Numbered from the stretch's first letter, positions 49,676 to 62,054 are shown. The stretch: 64,000 nucleotides of DNA from Streptomyces sp. NBC_01224 (GCF_036002945.1 NZ_CP108529.1:8675001-8739000), one strand, 5' to 3'. Translations and numbers: made by a program. Notes: generated by a model not told the origin, from the sequence alone.

Positions 49676-51085
49676 ATGGCCGATCGTCCGTCGGCGCATT
49701 CCGAAACCGCCGAGGGACTGTTCTCCAGAACGTACGCGGCCGCCACCTCCGGTTTCGCCGCGGTGATGTTCCTGACCGGGCTCGCCGCGCTGGCCGTGGT
49801 CCCCACACTGCCGACGGCCGCACGGGACCTGGACGGGGTGTCGCTCTTCCCGTTGGTGGCGGGATGCTTCGTGGCGGCGAGTCTGCTGGGCGGGGTACTG
49901 GGCGGTCATTGGGCGGACCGTGCCGGGGCGCAACGTCCGCTGGCGGCGGGCATGGTGCTGGCCGTGGTCACCCTGCTCGTCTCGGCCGCCAGCACCTCGA
50001 TCTGGCAACTGGCGGCCGGGCGCTTCCTGGACGGATTGGCGGGCGGGATGGTCGCCGTGTCGATCAATGCCGCCATCGGCCAGGCCTACCCCGACCGGCT
50101 TCGGTCGCGTGCCCTGGCGTTGATGAGTGCCTGCTGGATCATTCCGTCGCTGGTCGGCCCCCCGCTGGCCGGCCTGGTTTCCGAATGGTGGTCCTGGCGC
50201 GCGGTGTTCTACGGCCTGGCCGCCCTGACCGTGCTGCCGGCGCTGGCCGTGGTGGCCGTGCTGCCGGCGCTGGCCGTGGTGGCCGTGCTGCGCGGCCGCT
50301 CCCGGCCGGCCGCGCCCGCGGAGTCGGGAGACAGACCGCCGCGCCCTGCGCTGATGGTCGCTACAGCAGTGAGCGTGGGCGCGGCGCTGGGGCAGTACGG
50401 CGCCTCTGGCTGGGACCTGCGCCACCTGCTCTTCGCGGTGGGAGGGCTCGCCCTGCTGGTGGTGTTCACGCCGCGGCTGCTGCCGCCGGGCACTTGGTGT
50501 GCCGTGCGCGGCCTGCCGGCCACGGTGCTGCTGCGCGGACTGAGTTCAGGAGTGTTCTTCACGCTGGAGGCGCTCGTGCCGCTGATGCTGGTCACCGGCC
50601 GGGACGTGGCCCCCGTGGTGACGGGCCTGGCCTTCACGGGGGCTGCCGTGGCCTGGGCCGCCTCCTCCTGGATACAGAGCCGCCTGCTGGAGCGCGTCCC
50701 CCGGCACCGCCTGGTCGTGGCCGGTGAGCTGGTGCTGGCGACGGCGGTCGTGGTTGCCGCCGTGGGGACGCTTCCCGCGATGTCCGCGTCCCTCGCCGCA
50801 TCGGCGATGGTCGTCGCAGCCGTCGGCATGGGTCTGCTCGCTCCTTCGCTCACCGTGCTGTCGCTCTCCCACGCCCCGTCCGGCCGGCAGGGTTATGCAA
50901 GCAGCGCGATGCAGACCAGTCAGAACCTGGGCCAGATAACGGTTCTGGGCGTCTCCTCCGCCTTGTTCAACGCCTGTGCTGGCGCCGGCTCGACCGAATT
51001 CTTCGGCTACCGCGCCGCCTTCGGGCTGCTGCTCGCGCCTTGCGTCCTGGCGACCCTGCTCGCCACTCGCGCCCGCAGCGCGTGA
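49676..51085 (+). CDS. MFS transporter, drug efflux type
   Basis: Membrane protein of 469 aa with about 14 hydrophobic segments and motif A GGHWADRAGAQRPL after TM2. It is the likely exporter for the product of the adjacent cluster, 234 bp upstream. ATG 49676 is used here; GTG 49631 is an alternative and neither has a strong ribosome site. A 27-bp exact tandem duplication adds nine residues (VLPALAVVA twice) in a transmembrane helix near residue 186-203. Confidence 0.85.
   Translation: MADRPSAHSETAEGLFSRTYAAATSGFAAVMFLTGLAALAVVPTLPTAARDLDGVSLFPLVAGCFVAASLLGGVLGGHWADRAGAQRPLAAGMVLAVVTLLVSAASTSIWQLAAGRFLDGLAGGMVAVSINAAIGQAYPDRLRSRALALMSACWIIPSLVGPPLAGLVSEWWSWRAVFYGLAALTVLPALAVVAVLPALAVVAVLRGRSRPAAPAESGDRPPRPALMVATAVSVGAALGQYGASGWDLRHLLFAVGGLALLVVFTPRLLPPGTWCAVRGLPATVLLRGLSSGVFFTLEALVPLMLVTGRDVAPVVTGLAFTGAAVAWAASSWIQSRLLERVPRHRLVVAGELVLATAVVVAAVGTLPAMSASLAASAMVVAAVGMGLLAPSLTVLSLSHAPSGRQGYASSAMQTSQNLGQITVLGVSSALFNACAGAGSTEFFGYRAAFGLLLAPCVLATLLATRARSA
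50231..50284 (+). repeat. 27-bp exact tandem duplication inside MFS gene
   Basis: Two adjacent identical copies (50231-50257 and 50258-50284) begin gtgctgccggcgctggccgt. The duplication is in frame and lengthens a membrane helix by nine residues. It is probably a recent slippage event. Confidence 0.85.
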
Positions 51086-51472
51086 GTGAACCGCCTCTCC
51101 TCCGGACAGCTCCAACTCGGCCCCGGCGCCGCCCATATGGTGCCGCTCGCGATCGGCCCCTGACCGCCCCGCGGGCGGACAAGGACCGATCGCGTCTCAC
51201 GGACTACCGTCGTTCGTGCACCCGTACCACCCACAGCGCGGGCGAGCGCAGAATGCCCTTCTCGCAGAATCGGGACGTCACCCACCGCTCACCCGAGCAC
51301 AGCTCGGTCTGGTCGCTGCAGTACGGCGAATTCGGGTTGGAGGACTGGGAGCACGTGAGAAGGGTGCGTGCCACCGGGCACCTGGACCCGGCCCAGCCGA
51401 CCGCCTGGATGTAACTGGACCCGGCCGACACGTCCGCACACGACCCTGCTGCACGCACAGTTGGGAGGACCG
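51086..51472. other. Intergenic, no gene recognised
   Basis: The 387 bp between the MFS exporter and the broken acylase gene have only short frames. One at 51253-51414 (53 codons, MPFSQNRDVTHRSPEHSSVW...) has no relative I recognise and no clear ribosome site. Confidence 0.35.
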
Positions 51473-51679
51473 TTGCCTCTCCGTAACCGTCTCAGACTTC
51501 TTGCGATATCCGGTCTCGCGCTGTTCACCGTGTCGGCATCGCTGCCGCCCGCCGCGGCCGACGGCTCGCGCACACAGCGTCCGTCGGGCGGTGGGCTGTC
51601 CGCCGTGATCCGGTACACCGAGTACGGCATCCCGCACATCGTGGCGAAGAACTACGCCGACCGGTATCCCACCCCTTGA
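51473..51679 (+). pseudogene. Penicillin amidase/AHL acylase-type gene, 5' fragment
   Basis: Sixty-eight codons from TTG 51473, behind gggagg, encode a signal peptide (LLAISGLALFTVSASLPPAAA) and SAVIRYTEYGIPHIVAKNYAD, the usual opening of secreted Streptomyces penicillin amidase-family acylases. The family continues for about 700 more residues, but here the frame ends in DRYPTP and the next gene begins 31 bp later. The rest has been deleted. Confidence 0.65.
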
Positions 51680-51710
51680 CCACCGGGTTCCGGCCGCACA
51701 GGATCACGCC

Positions 51711-53219
51711 ATGACAGGTGTACGGAGCAGCACAGTCGACGGCGTCGTGGCCCGCAGCGCCCGGCGAACCCCCGCGAGCACCGCCCTGCGGTACGCGGAG
51801 AGGTCCTGGAGCTACGCGGAACTCGACACGGCGGTCAGTACCGCGGCGGCGGTCCTCACCGGCGAGCACGGGCTGCACCCCGGCGACCGGGTTGCCTCTT
51901 ACGCGCACAACTCCGACGCGTATCTGATCGGCTACCTCGCCTGTGCCCGAGCGGGCCTGGTCCATGTGCCGGTCAATCAGAACCTCACCGGTGACGACCT
52001 CATGTACATCCTCGACCAGTCCGGCAGCGCGCTCGTCCTCACCGACGCGGACCTCACCGACCGGATTCCGGCCGCGTTCTCCGTACGCGCGCTGCGCGAC
52101 GCGCCGGACTCCCTCCTCGATGCCATCGCCACCCCGCGTCCCTTCACCCCGGAGCGCGAACCGGCCGCGGGAGACCTCGTCCAGCTGCTCTACACCTCGG
52201 GCACCACCGCACTCCCCAAGGGCGCGATGATGACCCACGGCGCGCTCGTCCACGAGTACGTCAGCGCGATCAGCGCGCTCGATCTGCGCGCCACCGACCG
52301 GCCGGTCCACTCACTGCCGCTCTACCACTCCGCGCAGATGCATGTGTTCCTGCTGCCCTACCTCGCGGTCGGTGCAGAGAACATCATCCTTGACGCACCC
52401 GATGTGAACCGGATCTTCGACCTCGTCGAGACGGGGCAGGCCGACAGCGTCTTCGCCCCGCCGACCGTCTGGATCGGCCTCTCCCAGCACCCCGGCTTCA
52501 CCACCCGCGAACTCGGCGGGCTGCGTAAGGCGTACTACGGCGCGTCGATCATGCCCGTACCCGTACTGGAACGGCTCCGCGACCGGCTGCCCGCGCTCGC
52601 CTTCTACAACTGCTTCGGACAGAGCGAGATCGGCCCGCTCGCCACCGTCCTCGGACCGGACGAGCACGAGGGCCGGATGGACTCCTGCGGCAGGCCCGTC
52701 CTCTTCGTCGAGGCCCGGGTGGTGGACAAGGACGGCAAGGAGGTCCCCGACGGCACGGCCGGTGAAGTGGTCTACCGCTCGCCCCAGTTGTGCGAGGGCT
52801 ACTGGGACAAGCCCGAGGAGACCGCGGAAGCCTTCCGCAACGGCTGGTTCCACTCCGGTGACCTCGCCGTGCGTGATGCGGAGGGCTTCTTCACGGTCGT
52901 CGACCGGGTGAAGGACGTCATCAATTCCGGTGGTGTCCTCGTCGCCTCCCGTCAGGTCGAGGACGCCCTCTACACCCATCCCGCCGTTGCCGAGGTCGCG
53001 GTTGTCGGGCTGCCCGACGACCGCTGGATCGAGGCCGTCACCGCCGTGGTCGTCCTGCGCGACGGAGCGACAGAGTCCGAACTTATCGACCACGCCCGTG
53101 AGCGGCTCGCTCATTTCAAGGCCCCGAAGAAGGTCCTCTTCGTGGAGGAGCTGCCGCGCAATGCGAGCGGCAAGATCCTCAAGCGGGAGCTGCGCGACCG
53201 GTTCGCGCAGGGCCGCTGA
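51711..53219 (+). CDS. Acyl-CoA synthetase (fatty-acyl-CoA ligase)
   Basis: ANL enzyme of 502 aa: LLYTSGTTALPKGAMM, CFGQSEIGPLAT as A5, HSGDLAVRDAEGFFTVVDR, KDVINSGGVLV hinge and late Lys in NASGKILKRELR. It makes acyl-AMP and then acyl-CoA, probably from a fatty or aromatic acid. ATG 51711 gives MTGVRSSTVDG. It stands alone between the acylase fragment and the ClpC-like gene. Confidence 0.9.
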   Translation: MTGVRSSTVDGVVARSARRTPASTALRYAERSWSYAELDTAVSTAAAVLTGEHGLHPGDRVASYAHNSDAYLIGYLACARAGLVHVPVNQNLTGDDLMYILDQSGSALVLTDADLTDRIPAAFSVRALRDAPDSLLDAIATPRPFTPEREPAAGDLVQLLYTSGTTALPKGAMMTHGALVHEYVSAISALDLRATDRPVHSLPLYHSAQMHVFLLPYLAVGAENIILDAPDVNRIFDLVETGQADSVFAPPTVWIGLSQHPGFTTRELGGLRKAYYGASIMPVPVLERLRDRLPALAFYNCFGQSEIGPLATVLGPDEHEGRMDSCGRPVLFVEARVVDKDGKEVPDGTAGEVVYRSPQLCEGYWDKPEETAEAFRNGWFHSGDLAVRDAEGFFTVVDRVKDVINSGGVLVASRQVEDALYTHPAVAEVAVVGLPDDRWIEAVTAVVVLRDGATESELIDHARERLAHFKAPKKVLFVEELPRNASGKILKRELRDRFAQGR

Positions 53220-53352
53220 GCCTGCCTGATTTCCTCCGGTCGCATGATGGCCCGTCGTGGCGAAGACTGGGTGTGTTCGGGCGAACGACGACAGCAGGGG
53301 GCGCGCGGTCGTGCGGTGCCCGCGGCAGCCCGCGCCGGATCGGGTGATCACT

Positions 53353-55833
<2,481 letters not shown>

Positions 55834-55944
55834 CGCCGGTTCCGGTTCCCCCGCCGGGCCCGGGCCCGCCTTCCCGGGCCACGGGGTGCAATCACGACAG
55901 GAGCGAACGGCCGCACGAGCCCGGAAAGGTCCGAAGGAGAAGGC

Positions 55945-57234
55945 CTAACGCCCCCCGCGCTCGTCCACGATCCGCCTGAACTTGCCGACTGACCTCTCCA
56001 GCGTCCCGGGATCGACGATCTCGACCCCGACCGACACCCCGATCCCGTTCTTGACGGCCGCCGTGATCGACTCCGCGGCTGCCATCCGCTGCTCCGGTGT
56101 GGCCTCGGCCCGTGCCTCCGCCCGCACGGTCAGTACGTCGAGGCGGCCCTCGCGGGTCAGCCGCAGCTGGAAGTGCGGCGCCACCCCCGGTGTGCGCAGC
56201 ACAATCTCCTCGATCTGGGTCGGGAAGAGATTCACCCCGCGCAGGATCACCAGATCGTCGCTGCGCCCGGTCACCTTCTCCATCCGCCGGAACACACGCG
56301 CCGTGCCCGGCAGCAACCGGGTCAGGTCCCTCGTCCGATAGCGGATCACCGGCATGGCCTCCTTGGTGAGCGAGGTGAAGACCAGCTCGCCCTCCTCACC
56401 CGGAGGCAGCACCTCGCCGGTGAACGGATCGACGACCTCCGGATAGAAGTGGTCCTCCCAGATGTGCAGCCCGTCCTTGGTCTCCACGCACTCCTGCGCG
56501 ACACCGGGCCCCATCACCTCCGAAAGACCGTAGATGTCTACCGCGTCGATCGCGAACCGCTCCTCGATCTCGCGCCGCATCTCCTCCGTCCACGGCTCGG
56601 CACCGAAGATCCCGACCTTCAGGGAGGTCGTCCGCGGATCGACGCCCTGCCGCTCGAACTCGTCGAGGAGCGTCAGCATGTACGACGGCGTCACCATGAT
56701 GATCTCGGGCCGGAAGTCCTGGATCAGCTGGACCTGGCGGGCCGTCATGCCGCCGGACGCGGGGATGACCGTACAGCCGAGCCGTTCCGCCCCGTAGTGC
56801 GCCCCCAGGCCGCCGGTGAACAGCCCGTATCCGTACGCCACATGGACCTTCTGCCCAGGACGGCCGCCGGCGGCCCGGATGGAGCGGGCGACCACGTCCG
56901 CCCAGGTGTCCAGGTCCCGCTGGGTGTAACCGACGACGGTGGGACGGCCCGTCGTCCCGCTGGAGGCATGGATCCTCCGTACGCGGTCCTCGGGGACGGC
57001 GAACATGCCGAAGGGGTAGTTGTCCCGCAGGTCCGCCTTGGTCGTGAAGGGGAAGCGGGCGAGATCGGCGAGCGTACGGCAGTCGTCCGGGTGCAGCCCG
57101 GCCTTGTCGAACGCGGCCCGGTAGTGGCCGACGTTCTCGTACGCGTGGTGCAGCGTGGCCCGCAACCGCTCCAGCTGGAGAGCCTCCAGCTCGTTGCGGC
57201 CCAGTCGTTCCGCCGCGTCCAGCAGAGCCGTCAT
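55945..57234 (-). CDS. paaK: Phenylacetate-CoA ligase
   Basis: ANL-family enzyme of 429 aa that activates phenylacetate to its CoA thioester for aerobic degradation. HASSGTTGRPTVVGYT is the P-loop, GAEPWTEEMR and DIYGLSEVMGPGVAQEC are PaaK-typical, as are GRSDDLVILRGVNLFPTQIEE and the C-terminal VGKFRRI. Length and start (ATG 57234, agggag upstream) are standard. No other paa gene is in the window; it is divergent from an alpha/beta hydrolase gene. Confidence 0.92.
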   Translation of the reverse strand: MTALLDAAERLGRNELEALQLERLRATLHHAYENVGHYRAAFDKAGLHPDDCRTLADLARFPFTTKADLRDNYPFGMFAVPEDRVRRIHASSGTTGRPTVVGYTQRDLDTWADVVARSIRAAGGRPGQKVHVAYGYGLFTGGLGAHYGAERLGCTVIPASGGMTARQVQLIQDFRPEIIMVTPSYMLTLLDEFERQGVDPRTTSLKVGIFGAEPWTEEMRREIEERFAIDAVDIYGLSEVMGPGVAQECVETKDGLHIWEDHFYPEVVDPFTGEVLPPGEEGELVFTSLTKEAMPVIRYRTRDLTRLLPGTARVFRRMEKVTGRSDDLVILRGVNLFPTQIEEIVLRTPGVAPHFQLRLTREGRLDVLTVRAEARAEATPEQRMAAAESITAAVKNGIGVSVGVEIVDPGTLERSVGKFRRIVDERGGR

Positions 57235-57406
57235 CCGGATCTCCCTCTTCCGTGCAGGCGACCGATCATTCGGTCGATCTTCCGGTAGCAGTAATTCAGG
57301 ATGTTCCGCCACATGGCAAGAGGGGCGACACAGCTCATCCGCGTCGCGGATTCGCTCACACCGAACATGGCTGCGCCGCTCGTGCGGCCCTGTTTGGATG
57401 GCGGGC

Positions 57407-58930
57407 ATGCCGATCTTCCACGCATACGACGGGACCGAACTCGCCTACCGCCTTCTGGGGAAGGGCACACCGCTGATCTGCTTGCCCGGCGGGCCGATGC
57501 GGGCCGGTGCGTACCTGGGGGACCTCGGCGGACTCTCCGCCCGCCGCCGGCTCGTGGTGCCGGATCCGCGCGGGACCGGGGACTCCGCGGTGCCGGACGA
57601 CCCGTCGACGTACCGCTGCGACCGGCTGGTCGACGACGTCGAGGCGCTGCGCGAACATCTCGGCGAGGAACGCATCGACCTGCTCGCCCACTCCGCCTCC
57701 GCCAACCTGGCCGCGCTGTACGCCGCCAGGCACCCCGAGCGGCTGCGTACGCTCACGCTCGTCACCCCCGGCACCCGGGCGGTCGGCATCGATGTCACCG
57801 ACCAGGACTGGCGCGAGGCGAGCGAACTCCGGCGCGACGAACCGTGGTACGCGGACGCACGGGCCGCCCTGGACGACTTCCTCGCGGGCCGCGCCTCCGG
57901 CCAGGTCCGTGCCGTTGTCGCGCCGTTCGCCTACGGACGCTGGGACGAGGCCGCCCGGACCCATGCCGAGGCGGCGCCGGCACAGACCAACTCCGCGGCC
58001 GCGCCCTTCTATTACCAGGACGGCGTCTTCGACCCGGCCACCACGAACGCCGCGCTGACGGCGGTCACCGCACCGGTTCTCGTCCTCGCGGGGGAGTACG
58101 ACGCGGGGCCGACTCCGGACCGCGCCGCCGAACTGGTCGCACTCTTCCCGAACGCCGAGTTCGTCGTGCAGCGGGGCGCCGCGCACTTCCCCTGGCTGGA
58201 CGACCCGGGCGCCTTCGTCCGCACGGTGGAGGCCTTCCTCGACCCGGAGGTGCTCAGCGTGCACGCCGGTGGCACCCGGCTCGCCCACCGGGTGTGGGGG
58301 GATCCGTCGGCACCGCCCGTCGTGCTCGCCCACGGCCGCTGCGACGACAGCAGGACCTGGACCACGATCGCCGAACGCCTCGCGGCCGAACACCGGGTGT
58401 ACGCCTTCGACTTCCGCGGCCACGGACTCAGCGACTGGCCCGGCCGCTACTCCCTCGAGCTGTTCCGGGACGATCTGCACGCCTTCCTGGAGGCCCGCAA
58501 CCTGGCGGGAGCCACCGTGATCGGGCACTCCATGGGCGCCGCTGCCGCCTATCTGCTCGCCGAGCGGGAACCCGGGCTGATCGGTCGGCTCGTCCTGGAG
58601 GAGGTGCCGCCGCCGTTCCCGCTCGATCCGCCGCGCGGTGTCGCCGAACGGCCCGACGGAGAACTGGACTTCGACTGGCCGGTGGTGCCGTCGACCGATG
58701 CCCAGCTGAACGAACCGGATCCCGCCGGACGGGAACGCCTCGGTGAGATCGCCGCCCCGACGCTCGTCATAGGCGGCGGCCCCACCAGCCAGATCGCCCA
58801 GGAGAGACTGGTCTGGATGGCGGGGCGGATACCCGACGGACGGTTCGTCACCATCGACGCCGGACACCTCGTCCACACCGAGCGACCGGATGAATTCCTC
58901 GCGGAACTAAGGGCGTTCGGCCTCTCCTGA
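57407..58930 (+). CDS. Two-domain alpha/beta hydrolase
   Basis: Protein of 507 aa made of two complete alpha/beta-hydrolase domains. The first (1-275) is proline-iminopeptidase-like, with Ser in LLAHSASANL, Asp in LAGEYDAGP and His in GAAHFPWL. The second (about 280-507) has PVVLAHGRCDDSRTW, Ser in VIGHSMGAAA, and His in DAGHLVHTERP. Both triads look intact. Such tandem fusions are uncommon. ATG 57407 (MPIFHAYDG) is preferred over 57398. It is divergent from paaK; no substrate can be assigned. Confidence 0.87.
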   Translation: MPIFHAYDGTELAYRLLGKGTPLICLPGGPMRAGAYLGDLGGLSARRRLVVPDPRGTGDSAVPDDPSTYRCDRLVDDVEALREHLGEERIDLLAHSASANLAALYAARHPERLRTLTLVTPGTRAVGIDVTDQDWREASELRRDEPWYADARAALDDFLAGRASGQVRAVVAPFAYGRWDEAARTHAEAAPAQTNSAAAPFYYQDGVFDPATTNAALTAVTAPVLVLAGEYDAGPTPDRAAELVALFPNAEFVVQRGAAHFPWLDDPGAFVRTVEAFLDPEVLSVHAGGTRLAHRVWGDPSAPPVVLAHGRCDDSRTWTTIAERLAAEHRVYAFDFRGHGLSDWPGRYSLELFRDDLHAFLEARNLAGATVIGHSMGAAAAYLLAEREPGLIGRLVLEEVPPPFPLDPPRGVAERPDGELDFDWPVVPSTDAQLNEPDPAGRERLGEIAAPTLVIGGGPTSQIAQERLVWMAGRIPDGRFVTIDAGHLVHTERPDEFLAELRAFGLS

Positions 58931-58960
58931 GTCCGTCACGGGCCGTCGACGGAGGAGAGG

Positions 58961-60589
58961 TCAGGAACGGTGCAGCAGGGAGGTCAGGACCTCGTGGATG
59001 GTGCTCTCGGCATCCTCCGCGGCGCCCGTCGACCGCCAGGCCACGAAGCCGTCGGGACGCACCAGCACGGCGCCTTCGGGCGTCGTGCCGTGGATCTCGG
59101 CCCAGTCGGCCCCGTTCTCCGGCTCCAGTTCGGCGCCCGGGCCGATGCCGTACGCCTGGAGCCGTACCGAAAGACGGTCGGCGACCCGCGCCGCCGCCCG
59201 CCGCCATGCCACGTCCGCACCGTCGGTGAGCAGCACGAGGGTGCGCTCGTACAGATCCAGAGTGGACTTGCGATCACCGGCCTGACGGACCCACAGATGC
59301 GGTGCACGGCTGCCGGGTTGACCGTTCAACTGCATTCCCTGCGGCACCACGGCCTGCTGCGGATCGGCACCCAGCACGGCGCCGCGGACATAGCGGTAGC
59401 CCAGTGCCACGGTGAGCATGCCGCCCTGCTTCCCACCGCCCACGCCCGGCGCCGCCGCGTATCCCGGGTGGCTGTGCTCGCTGGAGCGCGCCGAGGCCCG
59501 CGCGCTCGTCGCCTGCGCCACCGGCAGTCGCTCCGCCTCGTATGTGTCCAGCAGACCCGGGCCCGCCTCGCCCCTGAGTACCGCGGCGAGCTTCCAGGCC
59601 AGGTTGTGCGCGTCCTGGATGCCGGTGTTGGAGCCGAACGCCCCGGTCGGGGACATCTCATGGGCCGAGTCCCCGGCGAGGAAGACCCTGCCGGACGCGT
59701 ACCGCTCCGCGACCCGCTCCGCGGCGTGCCACGGGGCCTTGCCGGTGATCTCGATGTCGATGTCCGCAGCGCCGACCGCCGCACGGATGTGCTCGGCACA
59801 CCGTTCGTCGGTGAAGTCCTCAAGAGTTTCGCCCAGTTGGGGCTGCCACGGCGCGTGGAACACCCACTCCTTCTCGTTGTCCACCGGCAACAGGGCGCCG
59901 TCCGCAGCGGGGTTGGTCAGATAGCAGACGATGAAGCGCCGGTCACCCACTACATCGGCGAGCTGCCGGGAGCGGAACGTGATGCTCACGTTGTGGAAGA
60001 GATCACCGGGCCCGGTCCGGTCGATGCGCAGCTGCTCACGGATGGGGCTGCGCGGCCCGTCGGCCGCGATGAGGTAGTCCGCACGCACACTGATGTGCTC
60101 TCCGGTCTCCCGGTTCTTGAGTGCCGCGTCCACTCCCGACCCGTCCTGGTCGAAGCTCTGCATCTCGGTGGAGAACCGCAGGTCCCCGCCCTGTTCACGG
60201 GCCAGCTTCACCAGCACGGGTTCCAGATCGTTCTGGCTGCACAGGCACCAGCCGGCCGGGCTGAAACGGGCGAGTCCGCCACCCGGGTCGATCTCCTTGA
60301 ACAGCCACTCCTGGTCGTCCCCGGTGAGCGAGCCGGCTTGCAGAATGCCGTGGTTGTCGGCGAGGACCGAGGCCGCCTCCCGGATGCCCGGCTCGGCACC
60401 GGCCGTGCGGAAGACTTCCATCGTGCGCACGTTGTTGCCGCGTCCGCGAGGATGTGTCGAGGTGGATCGGTGCTTCTCGACCAGCAGATGCTCGATGCCG
60501 AGCCGGCCGAGGAAAAGTGAGGTGGACAGGCCCACCAGGGAGCCGCCCACGATGAGGACCGGTACGCGAATGTCGACGTTCTCATTCAT
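58961..60589 (-). CDS. FAD-dependent aromatic hydroxylase, WhiE ORFVIII-like
   Basis: Flavoprotein monooxygenase of 542 aa of the PgaE/RdmE polyketide-hydroxylase group: N-terminal GxGxxG variant IVGGSLVGLSTSLFLGRLG, RADYLIAADGPRSP, and the FAD-ribose GDSAHEMSPTGAFGSNTG, plus a C-terminal thioredoxin-like domain. It hydroxylates an aromatic polyketide with NAD(P)H and O2. In spore-pigment (whiE) loci the late hydroxylase gene is transcribed divergently from the PKS operon exactly as here. ATG 60589 has ggag upstream; earlier in-frame starts fall in the promoter gap. Confidence 0.9.
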   Translation of the reverse strand: MNENVDIRVPVLIVGGSLVGLSTSLFLGRLGIEHLLVEKHRSTSTHPRGRGNNVRTMEVFRTAGAEPGIREAASVLADNHGILQAGSLTGDDQEWLFKEIDPGGGLARFSPAGWCLCSQNDLEPVLVKLAREQGGDLRFSTEMQSFDQDGSGVDAALKNRETGEHISVRADYLIAADGPRSPIREQLRIDRTGPGDLFHNVSITFRSRQLADVVGDRRFIVCYLTNPAADGALLPVDNEKEWVFHAPWQPQLGETLEDFTDERCAEHIRAAVGAADIDIEITGKAPWHAAERVAERYASGRVFLAGDSAHEMSPTGAFGSNTGIQDAHNLAWKLAAVLRGEAGPGLLDTYEAERLPVAQATSARASARSSEHSHPGYAAAPGVGGGKQGGMLTVALGYRYVRGAVLGADPQQAVVPQGMQLNGQPGSRAPHLWVRQAGDRKSTLDLYERTLVLLTDGADVAWRRAAARVADRLSVRLQAYGIGPGAELEPENGADWAEIHGTTPEGAVLVRPDGFVAWRSTGAAEDAESTIHEVLTSLLHRS

Positions 60590-60856
60590 CAGTTGCTCCA
60601 GCTCGGACGCCGTTCGGTTGCATTGTTCAATGCCCTTGTCGGAGCGGTTCGGACGGCCGCTCACCTGAACGGTTCATAAATCTCGCGCCACCCGGACCAG
60701 CGTTTCACGATCGGTCACGGAGACGATGCCCGCAGTCACGGGGGCGGACCGATCACATCCGCCGGGAGAGTCCCCGCTCCGAATCCACTCGCCAACCGAC
60801 GGTTGACGGCATGCCATCCGGCCTGACCACGAAACCGTCTCGAAGGAGATCGAAAG
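60590..60856. promoter_or_regulatory. Divergent promoter region of the spore-pigment locus
   Basis: This 267-bp gap separates the divergent hydroxylase and PKS operons. In S. coelicolor the equivalent gap holds developmentally controlled promoters for both whiE transcripts, one of them sigma-F dependent. I cannot place -10/-35 boxes with confidence. Confidence 0.55.
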
Positions 60857-61978
60857 ATGACCGCCACCCTCTCGGAACGGATCTCCCAGTCCGCCTTCGA
60901 CGGTTCCAGGCTTCGCGTCGTTCTGCTGCTGGACCTCTACGACGGGGCCCAGAAGCAGTTCCTGGAGGCGTATGAGCACCTGCGCAATCAGGTGGCATCC
61001 GTCCCCGGGCACATCAGCGACCAGCTGTGCCAGTCCATCGAGAACCCCTCCCAGTGGCTGATCACCAGCGAGTGGGAGAGCGCACCGCCGTTCCTCGCCT
61101 GGGTGAACAGTGAGGAGCACGTCGCGACGGTCCAGCCACTGCACAGCTGCGTACGCGACACCCGATCGCTGCGCTTCAGCGTCCTGCGGGAGACCGGCAA
61201 GGCGTTCGAGCTGGCGCCCGAGGTGGCCAAGGGCCGCCTGCAGGCGTCACCCCGGCTGGGCGACGGGGTGGTGCGTCACGCGCTCACCTTCACCGTCAAG
61301 CCGGGCACAGAGGACATCGTGGCGAAGATCCTGGCCGATTACGAATCCCCGAAGGCTCGTGTCGACGATGCAACCCGACTGCGCCGCACTTCGCTCTTCA
61401 TGCACGGAAACCGTGTCGTACGGGCGGTCGAGGTCGAGGGCGACCTCCTCGCGGCCCTGCGGCACGTCGCCCGGGCGCCCGAGGTCAGGGCCGTCGAAGA
61501 AGCCATCAACCCGTACCTGGAGCAGGACCGGGACCTCAGCGACCCGGACTCCGCCCGGATGTTCTTCACCCGAGCGGCGCTCCCGACCGTCCACCACGTG
61601 ACCGCGGGCCGGCACAAGACCGAGGACATCCGCCGGCACGCACTCTTCTACCAGGCCAAGGAGGGCTGCGGCATGGCACTCGCCCGGCTGCTCGCCGGCC
61701 ATGACGAGGAGGCGGCCGACGACCCGGCGAGCATCATCGACAGCAGCACCATCTTCCAACGCGACGACGTCGTCGTCCGCCTACTCGAAGCGGTCGGACC
61801 GATCGACGCGCAGCCGGCCCAGGTCGTCGGCATCGACGGCCCCGGCAAGGTGGCAAGGCTCGGACGCCTCCTCGACGGCGGCGCGAATGCCGTGCCCACG
61901 ACCGAGCAGGGGATCCCGCACTTCCTGACGGAGTCCGAGATGACCCTGATCACAGATCGGCAGGCCATGGAGTCCTGA
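60857..61978 (+). CDS. SchA/CurD-like protein, WhiE ORFI-like
   Basis: Protein of 373 aa typical of spore-pigment PKS clusters. The N-terminal 115 residues form an antibiotic-biosynthesis-monooxygenase-like ferredoxin fold (VVLLLDLYDGAQKQFLEAY), followed by the SchA/CurD domain (about 125-370). Its reaction is not settled; it is proposed to help tailor or cyclise the polyketide. ATG 60857 follows aaggagatcgaaag. It is the first gene of the PKS operon. Confidence 0.88.
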   Translation: MTATLSERISQSAFDGSRLRVVLLLDLYDGAQKQFLEAYEHLRNQVASVPGHISDQLCQSIENPSQWLITSEWESAPPFLAWVNSEEHVATVQPLHSCVRDTRSLRFSVLRETGKAFELAPEVAKGRLQASPRLGDGVVRHALTFTVKPGTEDIVAKILADYESPKARVDDATRLRRTSLFMHGNRVVRAVEVEGDLLAALRHVARAPEVRAVEEAINPYLEQDRDLSDPDSARMFFTRAALPTVHHVTAGRHKTEDIRRHALFYQAKEGCGMALARLLAGHDEEAADDPASIIDSSTIFQRDDVVVRLLEAVGPIDAQPAQVVGIDGPGKVARLGRLLDGGANAVPTTEQGIPHFLTESEMTLITDRQAMES

Positions 61979-62054
61979 ACCGCGCATCCGCACCCTGGGG
62001 GGTTCTCGCTCAACCCGTCATCACAACGCGCAATGCGCCAGGAGGAAAGCAGTC

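Noticed and set aside
51253..51414. 53-codon open frame before the acylase fragment
   Set aside because: No convincing ribosome site or family, and competing frames on the other strand are equally open.
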